Shown here in pieces: positions 45,377 through 56,398 of a DNA stretch of 64,000 nt (positions are counted from its first letter, which is position 1; every line of letters starts with the position of its first letter). The notes under the pieces were generated by a model, which worked only from the letters and a program-made list of their open reading frames with translations, did not search any database and had not been told where the DNA came from. This DNA comes from Polyangiaceae bacterium. GTDB taxonomy: Bacteria > Myxococcota_A > Polyangia > Polyangiales > Polyangiaceae. The position numbers and the translations under genes are program-made. Where the stretch lies: NCBI GenBank assembly GCA_020846005.1, contig JADLEQ010000019.1:62001-126000 (forward strand). Reading direction: 5' to 3'.

Positions 45377-47502
45377 CGCCCGCACCTCACCGAGGCGACC
45401 CACAGCTCCTGCTTCTTTCCCGACTTCACGAGATAGGCGACGACCACGTGCTCACCTTGCGTCCAGGCGACGGCTTGCCCAGCGTTCGCGCCGTCCTGCG
45501 AGAGCGTGAGCGGCGGACCGACCACGCCCAGCCCGGCATCGAGCGTCTGGGCTCGCACTTGATAGCCGCCGGTCGAGCCCTCCGTCCAGGCGAGCAGCCA
45601 GCGACCACCCGGGAGCGGCGAGAGCGCGGGCGCGAGCGCCTCGCCACCGGGCCCTCCCGACGGGAGCGAGAACGCCACGGCCGAGCCGGGCGCGCCCCCG
45701 GCCGGGCCGACCGCGAGCCGGATCCCCCACCGCGACGACTTGTCGGGCCGGGAAGCGAAGGCCACGAGCGCGGCGGTCTCGCTGGCGGCCACGACGGGCG
45801 TACCGAGCAGGGCGCCCGCGTCCCGCACCGGCGCGAGCGCCGACCGCTTCGTGCCATCCGGCTCCAGCCAGCCGAGCTCGATGGATCCGCCCATCCCGCC
45901 ACGGCGGAAGGCGACGGCGTGTCCCCGCGCCGTGGTGGCGACGCGCGGCTCCGTGATCTCGCGCCCGACGTCGGCCCACAGCACCTCCGGCGCGCCGTCC
46001 TCGACGCTGCGGGCGACGCCGCCTGCGTGCAGGCCGATCGCGAAGCGCCGCGCGGCCGCGACGGTGCGCGGTGCGCCGAGGGCGCCGCCCCGGGCCTCCA
46101 CGTAGAACCTGGAGCCCGTCGCTGGCATGGGGACGACGGCGCGCGCTCCGCGCGGCGCCCGCTCGTCGAACCTGCGATCGTGGTCGAGCGTCGCCGGGGA
46201 CACCTCGTGCCCCTGCGCCCGCCCTCGCTCGAGCCACCCGACCAGCACGTTCGCGTCGGCCGGGCCGGCGCCGAGCTGCGGGACCGTGCCGGGCTCCACC
46301 TCCGCCGCGAGGCGGCGGCTCTGCCGCGCCAGCGCACAAGCCGCCGGCGACGCCGGCGCGCTCGGCGCCTCCACCGGCGCGCGCGCCGCCGTCTCGGCGG
46401 GCGCGGCGGTCGTCGGCGCGGCGGGGGCCACGACCGGGGCGACGACGGGCGTCTGCGGCGCGCCGCCGCGGCTGATGACGAGCGCCGCGACGATCATCCC
46501 CAGCGCCACGACGACCGCGCCGAGCAAGAGGACCGCGCCCGACGGGCCCGCGGCCGGCGCGGGCGGGGGCTGGACGGCCTGCGGCGCGGGGGGCGGCACC
46601 GAAGGCGGGGCGGCAGGGAGCGGCGCCTCGCGCAGCGCGGGTGGCGGCGCGGGAGGCGGGAGGGCGACCGCGGGGATCACCGGAGGCGGCGGCGGCGGGG
46701 CGGACGGCTTCTTGGCGGAGGACACGAGCAGGGCGGCCGCGGCGGCCGCGGGCGCGGGCGGGTCGTGCGTCGGCGCCGTGGGGGGCTCGGACTCCGCGTC
46801 GCCCGTGACGGCGGGCTCCGGGGTGGCGGAGCGCTCGGTGATGCGGAGATCGGGCAGGGGCGTGGCGAGCGCCGCCGCCACCGTCGGCGCGGCTCCGATG
46901 CCCGCCGGGACCGCGCGAGGCGGCGGCGGGACGGCTCCGGGAGGTCGCAGCGTGTGGCTGCCCTCGGTGTCCTGCGGCTCGGCCAGCGTGGGCATCGGAG
47001 CGCGGTGCGGCTCGGGCGGTGGGGGGGGGGGGGGCGGGGTCGGCGGGGGTGGGGGCGGGGGTGGAGGAGCCGACGCGCTGGCGGCGGCGCGCCCTACGAG
47101 CGCGGCGGCTCCGCTCGAGCGAGAGGCGGCGGAGGGCGGCGCGCCCCCGCCGGGCGGCGGGGGCGGTGGAGGCGGCGCCGAGGCGCGCGCGCCGCCCGGG
47201 CGGACGAGCGCGGTGGCGGCCTCGCGAGCCTTGTAGGGCGCGTAGCGATCGACCGGAGGCGCGGGAGGCTCCGACCGATCGGGCTCCAGCGCGGGCTCGA
47301 CGACCGGCTCCGTCTTCCCCGCCGGGATGCGGGCCGCGAGCTCCGCCGCCTGGGACGCGTGCAGCCAGCGCGCCCACCCGGGACGCCACACCAGCGTGTA
47401 CGCCGGGAGCTGCTCGCTCGAGAGCATCGACCCGAGCTCCTCCGCGTCCACGATCGCGACGACGCCATCGGCGTCCGCCCAATGCCACTCGGTTGCGTTC
47501 AC
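45373..47502 (-). CDS. GYF_2-domain membrane protein with polyproline region and propeller-like C-terminus
   Basis: 709 residues from GTG. The N-terminal 50 residues match a bacterial GYF_2 domain (WHWADADGVVAIVDAEELG ... YTLVWRPGWARWLHASQAAEL). Then about 250 residues of Pro/Ala-rich sequence include runs of 8-9 prolines and are coded partly by a C14 tract. One membrane helix follows (about 320-345, VLLLGAVVVALGMIVAALV). The C-terminal 320 residues look like propeller blades (RWGIRLAVGPAGG, GRWLLAWTEGSTGGYQVRAQ). GYF domains bind proline-rich peptides, so self-binding is possible. N-terminus in, C-terminus out is predicted. Confidence 0.8.
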   Translation of the reverse strand: MNATEWHWADADGVVAIVDAEELGSMLSSEQLPAYTLVWRPGWARWLHASQAAELAARIPAGKTEPVVEPALEPDRSEPPAPPVDRYAPYKAREAATALVRPGGARASAPPPPPPPPGGGAPPSAASRSSGAAALVGRAAASASAPPPPPPPPPTPPPPPPPPEPHRAPMPTLAEPQDTEGSHTLRPPGAVPPPPRAVPAGIGAAPTVAAALATPLPDLRITERSATPEPAVTGDAESEPPTAPTHDPPAPAAAAAALLVSSAKKPSAPPPPPPVIPAVALPPPAPPPALREAPLPAAPPSVPPPAPQAVQPPPAPAAGPSGAVLLLGAVVVALGMIVAALVISRGGAPQTPVVAPVVAPAAPTTAAPAETAARAPVEAPSAPASPAACALARQSRRLAAEVEPGTVPQLGAGPADANVLVGWLERGRAQGHEVSPATLDHDRRFDERAPRGARAVVPMPATGSRFYVEARGGALGAPRTVAAARRFAIGLHAGGVARSVEDGAPEVLWADVGREITEPRVATTARGHAVAFRRGGMGGSIELGWLEPDGTKRSALAPVRDAGALLGTPVVAASETAALVAFASRPDKSSRWGIRLAVGPAGGAPGSAVAFSLPSGGPGGEALAPALSPLPGGRWLLAWTEGSTGGYQVRAQTLDAGLGVVGPPLTLSQDGANAGQAVAWTQGEHVVVAYLVKSGKKQELWVASVRCGR
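47021..47034 (+). repeat. G14 (C14 on the coding strand) homopolymer in the GYF_2 gene
   Basis: Fourteen consecutive G on the plus strand, i.e. CCC codons for proline on the minus strand. Such a run is prone to slippage, and a change of one base would frameshift the product before the membrane helix. Confidence 0.97.
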
Positions 47503-47520
47503 TTCGGAGCTCCGCGGCGA

Positions 47521-48234
47521 TTATGCGCCAGACGGCCCGGACGTCCCCCAATTCTCGTCGACACCTCCCCGATCGAGCTCGGATGCGGCGCGGGCGACCG
47601 CGATCACCCCCACCACGTCGGCCCCGGCGCCGCGCAGGGCGCCGACGCACGCGGCCGCGGTCGCCCCGGTCGTCACCACGTCGTCGACGAGCACGACGCG
47701 CCCCGCGACCGGCCGGACAGCGACGAAGGCGCCCGCGGCGGCGGCGAGCCGCTCCGATCGGCCGCGACCGACCTGGGTCCCGGTCGGGTCCACCCGGCGC
47801 AGGGCCGGCGGGAGGAGCACGACGCCGGCGGCTCGTGCGAGCCCCCTCGCGAGGAGCGCTGCCTGGTTGTAGCCCCGGGCGACCCGACGACCGGGCGGCA
47901 TCGGCACCGGCACGAGCCCGGGGGCTCCCCCCAGCTCGGCCAGCAGCGGCGCCAGGCCGGCGCCGATCCGCGCGCCCAGGTCGGGGCGCCCGCCGTACTT
48001 CAGGCGCTGCACGGCCAGCGACCAGGGCGGGGCGTAGGGCGCCCGAGCGACGACCGGGACGCCGGCGGCGTCGCCGACCGACGGGAGCGCGCGCGCGGCG
48101 CCGAGCGCCTGGCAGTCCGCGCAGAGCAGGGCGGCGCAGCCCGCGCCCGACCGGACATCGGCGCCGCACGCCACGCAGTCGAGCGGCGCCAGCCAGTCCA
48201 GCCACCACGCGGAGGTGCACGAGCGCCAGGGCAC
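47521..48234 (-). CDS. comF: ComF-family phosphoribosyltransferase-like protein
   Basis: 237 residues. The N-terminal zinc ribbon has CVACGADV and CADCQ; the type-I phosphoribosyltransferase motif VVLVDDVVTTGATAAAC is near residue 180. ComF proteins are needed for DNA uptake in naturally competent bacteria, but many homologues are in non-competent species. Segment VPVPMPPGRRVARGYNQAALLA is typical. The start ATG is plausible but a later start is possible. It sits in the 44531-49744 operon. Confidence 0.85.
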   Translation of the reverse strand: MPWRSCTSAWWLDWLAPLDCVACGADVRSGAGCAALLCADCQALGAARALPSVGDAAGVPVVARAPYAPPWSLAVQRLKYGGRPDLGARIGAGLAPLLAELGGAPGLVPVPMPPGRRVARGYNQAALLARGLARAAGVVLLPPALRRVDPTGTQVGRGRSERLAAAAGAFVAVRPVAGRVVLVDDVVTTGATAAACVGALRGAGADVVGVIAVARAASELDRGGVDENWGTSGPSGA

Positions 48235-48271
48235 GGCCCTCGACTCGGCCGCGGGCCACCCGCGGTTTCGC

Positions 48272-48670
48272 TCAGCCGAGGCCGAGGAGGCGGCTCATCG
48301 AGAGCTCGTCCGCCGGAGTGAACGGGTGCTGCTCGAACTCGGCGCTCGTGACCCACTTGAACGCGTTCACGTTACGCTCCATCGGCTCGCCCTCGTCGAG
48401 CCGGCACTCGTAGAGGTGGAGCTCGACGGTGTAGCGCTCGTACGGGTGGGTGACGGAGCTGATGGGCGCGAGCGGCGTGACGCCCAGCCCGAGGCGGTGG
48501 CGGACCTCCCGCTTCAGCGCCTCGGCGTCCGTCTCCCCCGGCTCGACCTTGCCGCCCGGAAACTCCCACAGGAGCGGGAGCACTGCCGTCGGCCGGCGCT
48601 GCGTGATGAGGTACCGCCCGTCGCGCTCGATCACCGCCGCGACGACCCGCAGGGTCGGGACCTCGGCCAA
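48272..48670 (-). CDS. Nudix-fold protein with degenerate Nudix box
   Basis: 132 residues, the size and opening (VVAAVIERDGRYLITQRR) of MutT-type proteins. The box begins normally (GGKVEPGETDAEALKREV) but the next residues are RHRLGL, where REUxEExGU needs two Glu; these are His and Arg here. The metal-binding pair is therefore lost and hydrolase activity is doubtful. It may bind a nucleotide without cutting it or act as a regulator. It starts 3 nt after the FHA gene's stop, so it is in the same operon. Confidence 0.8.
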   Translation of the reverse strand: MAEVPTLRVVAAVIERDGRYLITQRRPTAVLPLLWEFPGGKVEPGETDAEALKREVRHRLGLGVTPLAPISSVTHPYERYTVELHLYECRLDEGEPMERNVNAFKWVTSAEFEQHPFTPADELSMSRLLGLG

Positions 48671-48673
48671 GCG

Positions 48674-49744
<1,071 letters not shown>

Positions 49745-49812
49745 GCTGCCGCCTCCGCGTCCTGACGGTCGCCCTGGGGAGTCCTGCGCCGTTCGTGGCG
49801 CGCAAGCCCGCG

Positions 49813-49840
49813 ATTATCCATGGACTCACGCCAGGGTCAA
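49813..49840 (-). promoter_or_regulatory. sigma-70-type promoter of the FHA-ComF-GYF operon
   Basis: On the minus strand TTGACC (49835-49840), 16-bp spacer, GATAAT (49813-49818). The predicted leader to the ATG at 49744 is about 60 nt. Confidence 0.55.
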
Positions 49841-49925
49841 GCGCCGCGGGCGCCGGGCTGGCTCAGGCGGCGCCGGGCTCGGTTGCGCGCCGCGACAGGG
49901 GGGCCGGGCGCCCGCCGGGCGCGGG

Positions 49926-50537
49926 TCACGGGGTCAGCCGCGCGAGCGCTTGCCGGAGCGCCGCGTCCAGCGGGGCGTCGTCCGCGATCGGCCCGAGGTC
50001 GCGGATCGCGCGCTCTGCCTCCTGGGGCCGGTAGCCCATGTGGGTGAGCGCGGCGAGCAGGCGCGGGCGGTTGCCCCCGGTCGCCGAGGGCGCGCCGCGG
50101 CTGCCCGCCGCGCGCGCGCCGACCTGAGGGAGCTTCTCCTTCAGCTCGAGCGTGAGCCGCTCCGCGGTCTTCTTTCCGATCCCCGGGACCCGAGCGAGGC
50201 GTGAGAGATCGGAGGCCGCGACCGCCTCCGCCAGGTCGGCGGGGGGCAGCGCGCTCAGCAGGCCGAGCGCCGTCTTCGGGCCCACGCCGGGAACGCCGAG
50301 CAGGAGCCGGAACACGCGCCGCTCGACCTCGTCGGCGAAGCCGTAGAGCACCAGCGCGTCCTCCCGGACGTGCGTGTGGACCGCCAGCATTACCGGGGAC
50401 GCCGGGTCGGCCGAGCGCCTCGCGCGACCCACGGCGCCGATCGGCGTCAGCACCTCGTAGCCGACGCCCCCCACGTCGAGCACGACGAGCCCCTCGGGCT
50501 CCTCGGCGACGATCGTTCCCGTCAGTCGTCCAATCAC
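49926..50537 (-). CDS. ruvA: Holliday junction DNA helicase subunit RuvA
   Basis: 203 residues, full length, from GTG. RuvA tetramers hold the four-way junction open and load RuvB. Domain I has GRLTGTIVAEEPEGLVVLDVGGVGYEV, domain II carries two helix-hairpin-helix motifs (LLLGVPGVGPKTALGLLS; LARVPGIGKKTAERLTL) and domain III (LLAALTHMGYRPQEAERAI) binds RuvB. ruvB and ruvC are not adjacent in the window. Confidence 0.96.
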   Translation of the reverse strand: MIGRLTGTIVAEEPEGLVVLDVGGVGYEVLTPIGAVGRARRSADPASPVMLAVHTHVREDALVLYGFADEVERRVFRLLLGVPGVGPKTALGLLSALPPADLAEAVAASDLSRLARVPGIGKKTAERLTLELKEKLPQVGARAAGSRGAPSATGGNRPRLLAALTHMGYRPQEAERAIRDLGPIADDAPLDAALRQALARLTP

Positions 50538-50568
50538 CGCGCGCAGCCTAGCGCACCGACGCGAGAGG

Positions 50569-50597
50569 TTGGAGAGGCTACGACGCCGTGGTACCCC
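50569..50597 (+). promoter_or_regulatory. putative promoter of the 63-aa lipoprotein
   Basis: TTGGAG (50569-50574), 17-bp spacer, TACCCC (50592-50597). The -10 ends 6 nt before the ATG. Confidence 0.35.
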
Positions 50598-50603
50598 GGC
50601 GCC

Positions 50604-50795
50604 ATGCGTGCCTCCACGCTCCTCAACGCGATGATGCCGGCGACGGCGCTCGCGACGGCGCTCGCGGCCGGGCTCACCCTGGCGCTCGGCAGCCTCTCCG
50701 GCTGCGGCGGCTCCAACAGCGAGACGCCGCCGCCGCTGGAGCCCGATCCCGAACGACCGCCGGTCGCGGCGAGCGCGTCAGCGGCCGCACGGTGA
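50604..50795 (+). CDS. very small lipoprotein (63 aa)
   Basis: 63 residues. Signal ATALAAGLTLALGSLSGC ends with an LSGC lipobox, leaving a mature peptide of about 30 residues, mainly Pro/Ala/Ser (TPPPLEPDPERPPVAAS). No domain is recognisable. It faces the minus-strand TPR gene. Function unknown. Confidence 0.5.
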   Translation: MRASTLLNAMMPATALATALAAGLTLALGSLSGCGGSNSETPPPLEPDPERPPVAASASAAAR

Positions 50796-50850
50796 CGTCA
50801 GCGCACGACCCGCTCCTGGAGCGCCGCCTGGCGGGGCGGGGGAGCCGGGC

Positions 50851-51714
50851 TCAGAACGCGCCGCCGACGCCGACGCCGACGAAGCCGCGATCCACCACGG
50901 GGACGACCCGGGTCGCCTGGCGCCGGGGCGTGGAGCCCGCGGCCGCGGGCGTGGGCTGGAGGAAGTACCAGGCGAAGCCGCCCGCCGCGACAGCGAGCCC
51001 CCCTACCGTCAGGATCCCTCCGAGCGTCTGGCTCGAGCGAGCGTCGTTCGCCTTGGCCTTGATCGAGTCGTCCGGGCAGGTGCGGTTCGGGCACTGAGCC
51101 TCGTAGTCCTTCACGTCGGCGGCGGCAGGAAAGTAGAGGACCATGCCCACGACCGCGAGCACGCCGCCGCCGATCCCGACGTAGAGCGGCAGCGCGGATC
51201 GCCCGCCGCCGCCAGGGCTCGGTTCGGGCTCCTCCGGCGCTGACGCCGTGCCGGTCGGCGCCGTGGGCGGTGGCGCGGCGGTGGCGGCGGGCCCCGTACC
51301 TGCAGGGGAGGACTGCTCCTTGGCGATCTGCTCGTTCAGGAGCTCGATGCGTCGCTGGATCTGGTCGCGCTCCGGGTGGCTCGGGTTGCGCGCGTTGAAC
51401 GTCTCCAGCGCGAGGACCGCGTGGCGCCGCTTGCCCGCCAGCTCGTAGGCGCGCGCGAGGTTCTTCAGCAGGGCGTGCGCGGTGCAGTCGCGCCGATAGG
51501 CGTCCTCCCAGTAGGTGATCGCGCGCGAGTAGTCGCCCTCGTTGAACGACGCCTGGCCCGCTTGGAACGCACCCTTCGCCGCCGCAACGTCACCCTCGCT
51601 CGGCTCCGTCTTGCACTCGGGGTACGGCTTGGGGTCGCCGTCGGCCGCGCCGACTGCGAGCGGCACCGACGCCAGCGCCAGGCCCAGGATCGCGGATCGG
51701 AAGCGGGAGTTCAT
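50851..51714 (-). CDS. secreted TPR protein with membrane helices
   Basis: 287 residues. Signal peptide LGLALASVPLAVGAADG, then a TPR-like stretch (ASFNEGDYSRAITYWEDAYRR; LLKNLARAYELAGKRRHAVL) as far as about residue 125. A Pro/Thr linker and two membrane helices (LYVGIGGGVLAVVGMVLYF; LGGILTVGGLAVAAGGFAWYF) follow. It resembles the TPR-plus-helix arrangement of the divergent PEGA gene at 51905, so the two may be related envelope proteins. Confidence 0.7.
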   Translation of the reverse strand: MNSRFRSAILGLALASVPLAVGAADGDPKPYPECKTEPSEGDVAAAKGAFQAGQASFNEGDYSRAITYWEDAYRRDCTAHALLKNLARAYELAGKRRHAVLALETFNARNPSHPERDQIQRRIELLNEQIAKEQSSPAGTGPAATAAPPPTAPTGTASAPEEPEPSPGGGGRSALPLYVGIGGGVLAVVGMVLYFPAAADVKDYEAQCPNRTCPDDSIKAKANDARSSQTLGGILTVGGLAVAAGGFAWYFLQPTPAAAGSTPRRQATRVVPVVDRGFVGVGVGGAF

Positions 51715-51739
51715 GGCCACGCAGCCGCGATCGATAGCA

Positions 51740-51796
51740 CAGCCCGTCCGCGGTGAGGAACCGCTTCGCCGGAAGCGAGCCAGCCCGTCCGCGGTG
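51740..51796. repeat. 16-bp direct repeat flanking a hairpin, between divergent genes
   Basis: CAGCCCGTCCGCGGTG occurs at 51740-51755 and 51781-51796, 41 bp apart (about four helix turns). Between them CGCTTC-GCCG-GAAGCG (51762-51777) is a perfect 6-bp hairpin. It lies in the control region of the 51714 and 51905 genes. Confidence 0.7.
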
Positions 51797-51904
51797 GTGG
51801 GAGCGCATGGGCCCGGCAGCGCCCCCCCGCCGGGCGATCGGCCCGCGGACCCGGCCGCGCTGGCCCTCTTGTGCCCGCCGTCGCTTTCGGGGAGGCTTCG
51901 GCCC

Positions 51905-53590
51905 GTGACCCGCATTGGTTGGTCGGGCGTCGCCCGAGCTCTCGCACTCGTGGCCCTGGTCCTCGTCGCGCTGGCGACCCCGGCGCCCGGCTCGGCGCAG
52001 GGCCGCGACGCCACCTCGGAGCGCCTGGAGAAGATCCGCCTCCGAATGGAGAAGGGCCAGTCGCTCTATCTCGCCAAGAGCTACGCCGCCGCCGCCCGGG
52101 AGTTCGAGGAGGGCTACAAGGAGCACCCCTACTCCGCGTTCCTCTTCAACGCGGGCGTCTGCTACCAGAAGCTGGACGAGGTCGACAAGGCGCTCACGGC
52201 GTTCCGCGAATACCTGCGGGTCGACCCGTCGGCGCCGGACGCCGACAAGGTCCGCGCGCGCATCGCCGCCTTGGAGGCGCGCAAGGCGGCCACCGCGCCG
52301 CCGCCGCCCCCGGACGGAGGAACGCCGGCCGGCGACGCCGGGACGGCCACCGACGCGGGCACCCCCGAGGCCGGGCCGCCGCCGCCGCCCCCGGCGACGC
52401 CGGAGGACGACGAGGGCGCGATGAAATCGCTCGTCGTCATCGAGACGGACCCGGAGGGCGCGCCGCTCCGCCTGTACCAGCGCGTCCAGACGGGCGCGGC
52501 GCCGTTCACCGTGGGAGGAGCGAACCCGGGCTGGAAGGAGGTCGGGCAGCACCGCGCTCCCGTCAGCCTGTCGCTCGCGGTGGGCAAGTACCACGTCGTC
52601 GTCGAGCGCTTCCGCGACTTCAACGTGAGCGAGACGGACATCGACGTCTCGCCGGGCCATGTCCACCACTTCAAGGCGAACCTGTCCCAAGGCGCGTTCA
52701 TGGCCTTCCTCCGGGTGACGGCGAACGTCCGGGGCGCGTACGTCTTCCTCGACGAACAAGCCAAGCTCCAGAAGAAGGAGTGGGGGCTCACGCCCTATGG
52801 CCAGCTCGTGCGCGCGGGGCGCCACCCGCTGCGGGTGGAAGCGCCGGGCTTCGAGCCGTTCGAGTCGACGGTCGACCTGAAGAATGGCCAGCAGGCCGAG
52901 GTCACGGTGACCCTCCGGCGGGTGAGCTACGGCTTCCTCCGCGTCGACGCGAACGCGGCGGAGGTCCGAGTGCGGCTGGACGAGCAGCCGGTGGGTTTCT
53001 GGAAGAGCGGGACCGAACCGCTCATGGTGCGAGCCAAGGCCGGGCGCCACAAGCTCACGATCACGGGAGACGGCCGCAAGACCTACGAGGGCGAGGTGTT
53101 CGTGCCGGACGGCATGGTCCTCCCCATCCGCGCGAAGCTCATCCCCAAGTACCCGCGCGGGGCCGCGTGGACGCAGGCGATCATCGGCGGCGTCGTCATC
53201 GGCGCCGCGACCTACTTCGGCATCGAGTCGAACCGGCTGCACACGAACCTCGAGCGCGATCGCGATCTCGGCGTGTTGGACGAAGACGACGAGCGCATCA
53301 CCCGCGGCAAGCTCTACGCGATCGGCGCCGACGCCGGCTTCGCCGTGGGCGGGGTGCTCGGGCTGCTCTCCGTCTACAGCTTCCTGAAGGATCCGCTGCC
53401 CGAGTCGACGATCACACAGGGAAAGAAGCGGGAGTTCGACGACCCGCGCAAGAAGCGCCCGGCCGCCCGACAGGCCCCGCCTCGCGCCGTGGGCGCGCGC
53501 GGCCTCGGGCGGGCGACACGGCCCAGGGAGCCGTCCGGGGTGACGCCGATCGTCAGCGGCGGCCTGGTCGGAGTGGGAGGTACGTTCTGA
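51905..53590 (+). CDS. TPR and PEGA-like envelope protein
   Basis: 561 residues from GTG with a GGGGAGG ribosome-binding site upstream. Signal peptide (LALVALVLVALATPAPGSAQG), TPR-like repeats (LYLAKSYAAAAREFEEGYKE; KLDEVDKALTAFREYLRVD), then a Pro/Asp/Gly linker. Next come PEGA-type beta repeats (YVFLDEQAKLQKKEWGLTPY; VRAGRHPLRVEAPGFEPFES), which usually sit at the cell surface. Two C-terminal helices (AIIGGVVIGAATYFGI) and a basic tail end it. First gene of the 51905-57594 run; the next overlaps by one base. Confidence 0.75.
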   Translation: MTRIGWSGVARALALVALVLVALATPAPGSAQGRDATSERLEKIRLRMEKGQSLYLAKSYAAAAREFEEGYKEHPYSAFLFNAGVCYQKLDEVDKALTAFREYLRVDPSAPDADKVRARIAALEARKAATAPPPPPDGGTPAGDAGTATDAGTPEAGPPPPPPATPEDDEGAMKSLVVIETDPEGAPLRLYQRVQTGAAPFTVGGANPGWKEVGQHRAPVSLSLAVGKYHVVVERFRDFNVSETDIDVSPGHVHHFKANLSQGAFMAFLRVTANVRGAYVFLDEQAKLQKKEWGLTPYGQLVRAGRHPLRVEAPGFEPFESTVDLKNGQQAEVTVTLRRVSYGFLRVDANAAEVRVRLDEQPVGFWKSGTEPLMVRAKAGRHKLTITGDGRKTYEGEVFVPDGMVLPIRAKLIPKYPRGAAWTQAIIGGVVIGAATYFGIESNRLHTNLERDRDLGVLDEDDERITRGKLYAIGADAGFAVGGVLGLLSVYSFLKDPLPESTITQGKKREFDDPRKKRPAARQAPPRAVGARGLGRATRPREPSGVTPIVSGGLVGVGGTF

Positions 53591-54936
53591 TGCCCCGCCG
53601 TTGGATGTCGTGCTCGTTGCTCGCGCTCGCCGCGTGCGGCTGCTCGTGGACACGTTTCGATGAGGTCTCCGAGGACGCTCCGGTCGTCCAGCTCAAGCGC
53701 CCCGAGGAGACGAGCGGCTTCGGCGTGAGCCTCGCCACGGCGGCGATCACCGGCCGCAGCCAGGTCCTCGTCGGCGGCGCCTCGGGGATCTCGGCGGCGG
53801 CGACGTTCGAGCTCGGCGACGGGCAGAACCCGACGCTCGACTCGATCGATCTCGGAGCCTGCCGCACCGGAGACGCCCTGTGTTTCCTTGGAGATCGCAC
53901 CGCGGGCCTCCCCGTCGCCACCTACCCTGGGGGTGTACCGGGCGCCGGCACGCTGTGTTTCGCGCTCGGGCTGGGCGAGACGAACCTGAACCAGCGCGGC
54001 GTCCTGTTCCGCTGCGACGACGACACCGAGTACGCGCAAGCGGCGCCGGAGCCGGCCAACGCGCTCATCGATCAGGCCGTGCAGGGCTTCGCCCGCGCGG
54101 TGGTCACGCTCGCTTCGGACCGCGACGGCGAGCCCGCGGTGATCGTGGGCTCGCACGAGCTGCAGCGCTCCTGGTTCTACTGGCCCGGGACGATCAACTC
54201 CCCGATCTCACTCGTCCCCTCCTCGGCCACCCCGGACGAGAGCTACGGCACGACCGTCGCGATCGCGCGGGTTCCCGGCGCCCGGATCTTCGCCGTGGGG
54301 GCCCCCGCGGAGGGGCACGTCTGGCTGTACCGGTCGAGCGACGGCGCGACGGTCGAGCCGCTCGGTTGCCTGGCGCTCAGCGCGGGGTTCGGCCGCGCGC
54401 TCGCGGCCGGCCCGGTCGTGAGCTCGGCCAACGACGACCTGGTCATCTCGGACGAGCGGCAGGTGATGGTCCTGGCGGGCACGGCCCTCGCGCAGCTCCC
54501 GGCGTCGGCGTCGAGCGAGTGCTCGTTCGGCGGGCTCCCGGCGGGCGGCGTCGTCGCTTCCTTCACCTGCGCGAGCGAGCACGGGCTCGAGAGCTGCGGG
54601 CGGTCACGCTTCGGCGCGGCGCTCGCGGTGGGCGACGTGGACGGCGACGGCGACGGCGAGGTCGCCGTGGGCGGCCCCGGCTTCTCGCTCCGCGGCGAGC
54701 GCGAGGCCGGTGGCGTCATCGTGTTCGACGCCGAGGGGCCGAACCCAGAGCGGCGGACGGACGTCAAGTTCCTGTCTTCGGGCGAGGAGGGCGATCAGCT
54801 CGGACAGGCCGTCGCGATGGCGCGCATCGGCGAGCGGGACGTGCTGATCGCCGGGGCCCCGGGCGGGAAGAAGACCGCCGTCTTCTACTGCACGAGCCTC
54901 CTCACGGGCGGTGCGGCGGGTCCTCGCTGCCAGTGA
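53590..54936 (+). CDS. FG-GAP/integrin-like repeat lipoprotein
   Basis: 448 residues. Lipoprotein signal ([12 protein letters not shown]) with several Cys near the cut site. The mature chain is a seven-bladed FG-GAP-type propeller in outline: [43 protein letters not shown] (calcium-binding DxDGDG), and [23 protein letters not shown]. Calcium-stabilised adhesion or surface ligand binding is likely. The start shares one base with the preceding stop. Confidence 0.8.
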   Translation: MPRRWMSCSLLALAACGCSWTRFDEVSEDAPVVQLKRPEETSGFGVSLATAAITGRSQVLVGGASGISAAATFELGDGQNPTLDSIDLGACRTGDALCFLGDRTAGLPVATYPGGVPGAGTLCFALGLGETNLNQRGVLFRCDDDTEYAQAAPEPANALIDQAVQGFARAVVTLASDRDGEPAVIVGSHELQRSWFYWPGTINSPISLVPSSATPDESYGTTVAIARVPGARIFAVGAPAEGHVWLYRSSDGATVEPLGCLALSAGFGRALAAGPVVSSANDDLVISDERQVMVLAGTALAQLPASASSECSFGGLPAGGVVASFTCASEHGLESCGRSRFGAALAVGDVDGDGDGEVAVGGPGFSLRGEREAGGVIVFDAEGPNPERRTDVKFLSSGEEGDQLGQAVAMARIGERDVLIAGAPGGKKTAVFYCTSLLTGGAAGPRCQ

Positions 54937-54958
54937 CCTTCGCGGGGCGGAGGGGAAG

Positions 54959-56394
<1,436 letters not shown>

Positions 56395-56398
<4 letters not shown>

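Noticed and set aside
45154-48321. A 1055-codon plus-strand frame opposite the GYF_2 and ComF genes
   Set aside because: Low-complexity Arg/Gly/Ala composition and no domain; minus-strand genes fit known families.
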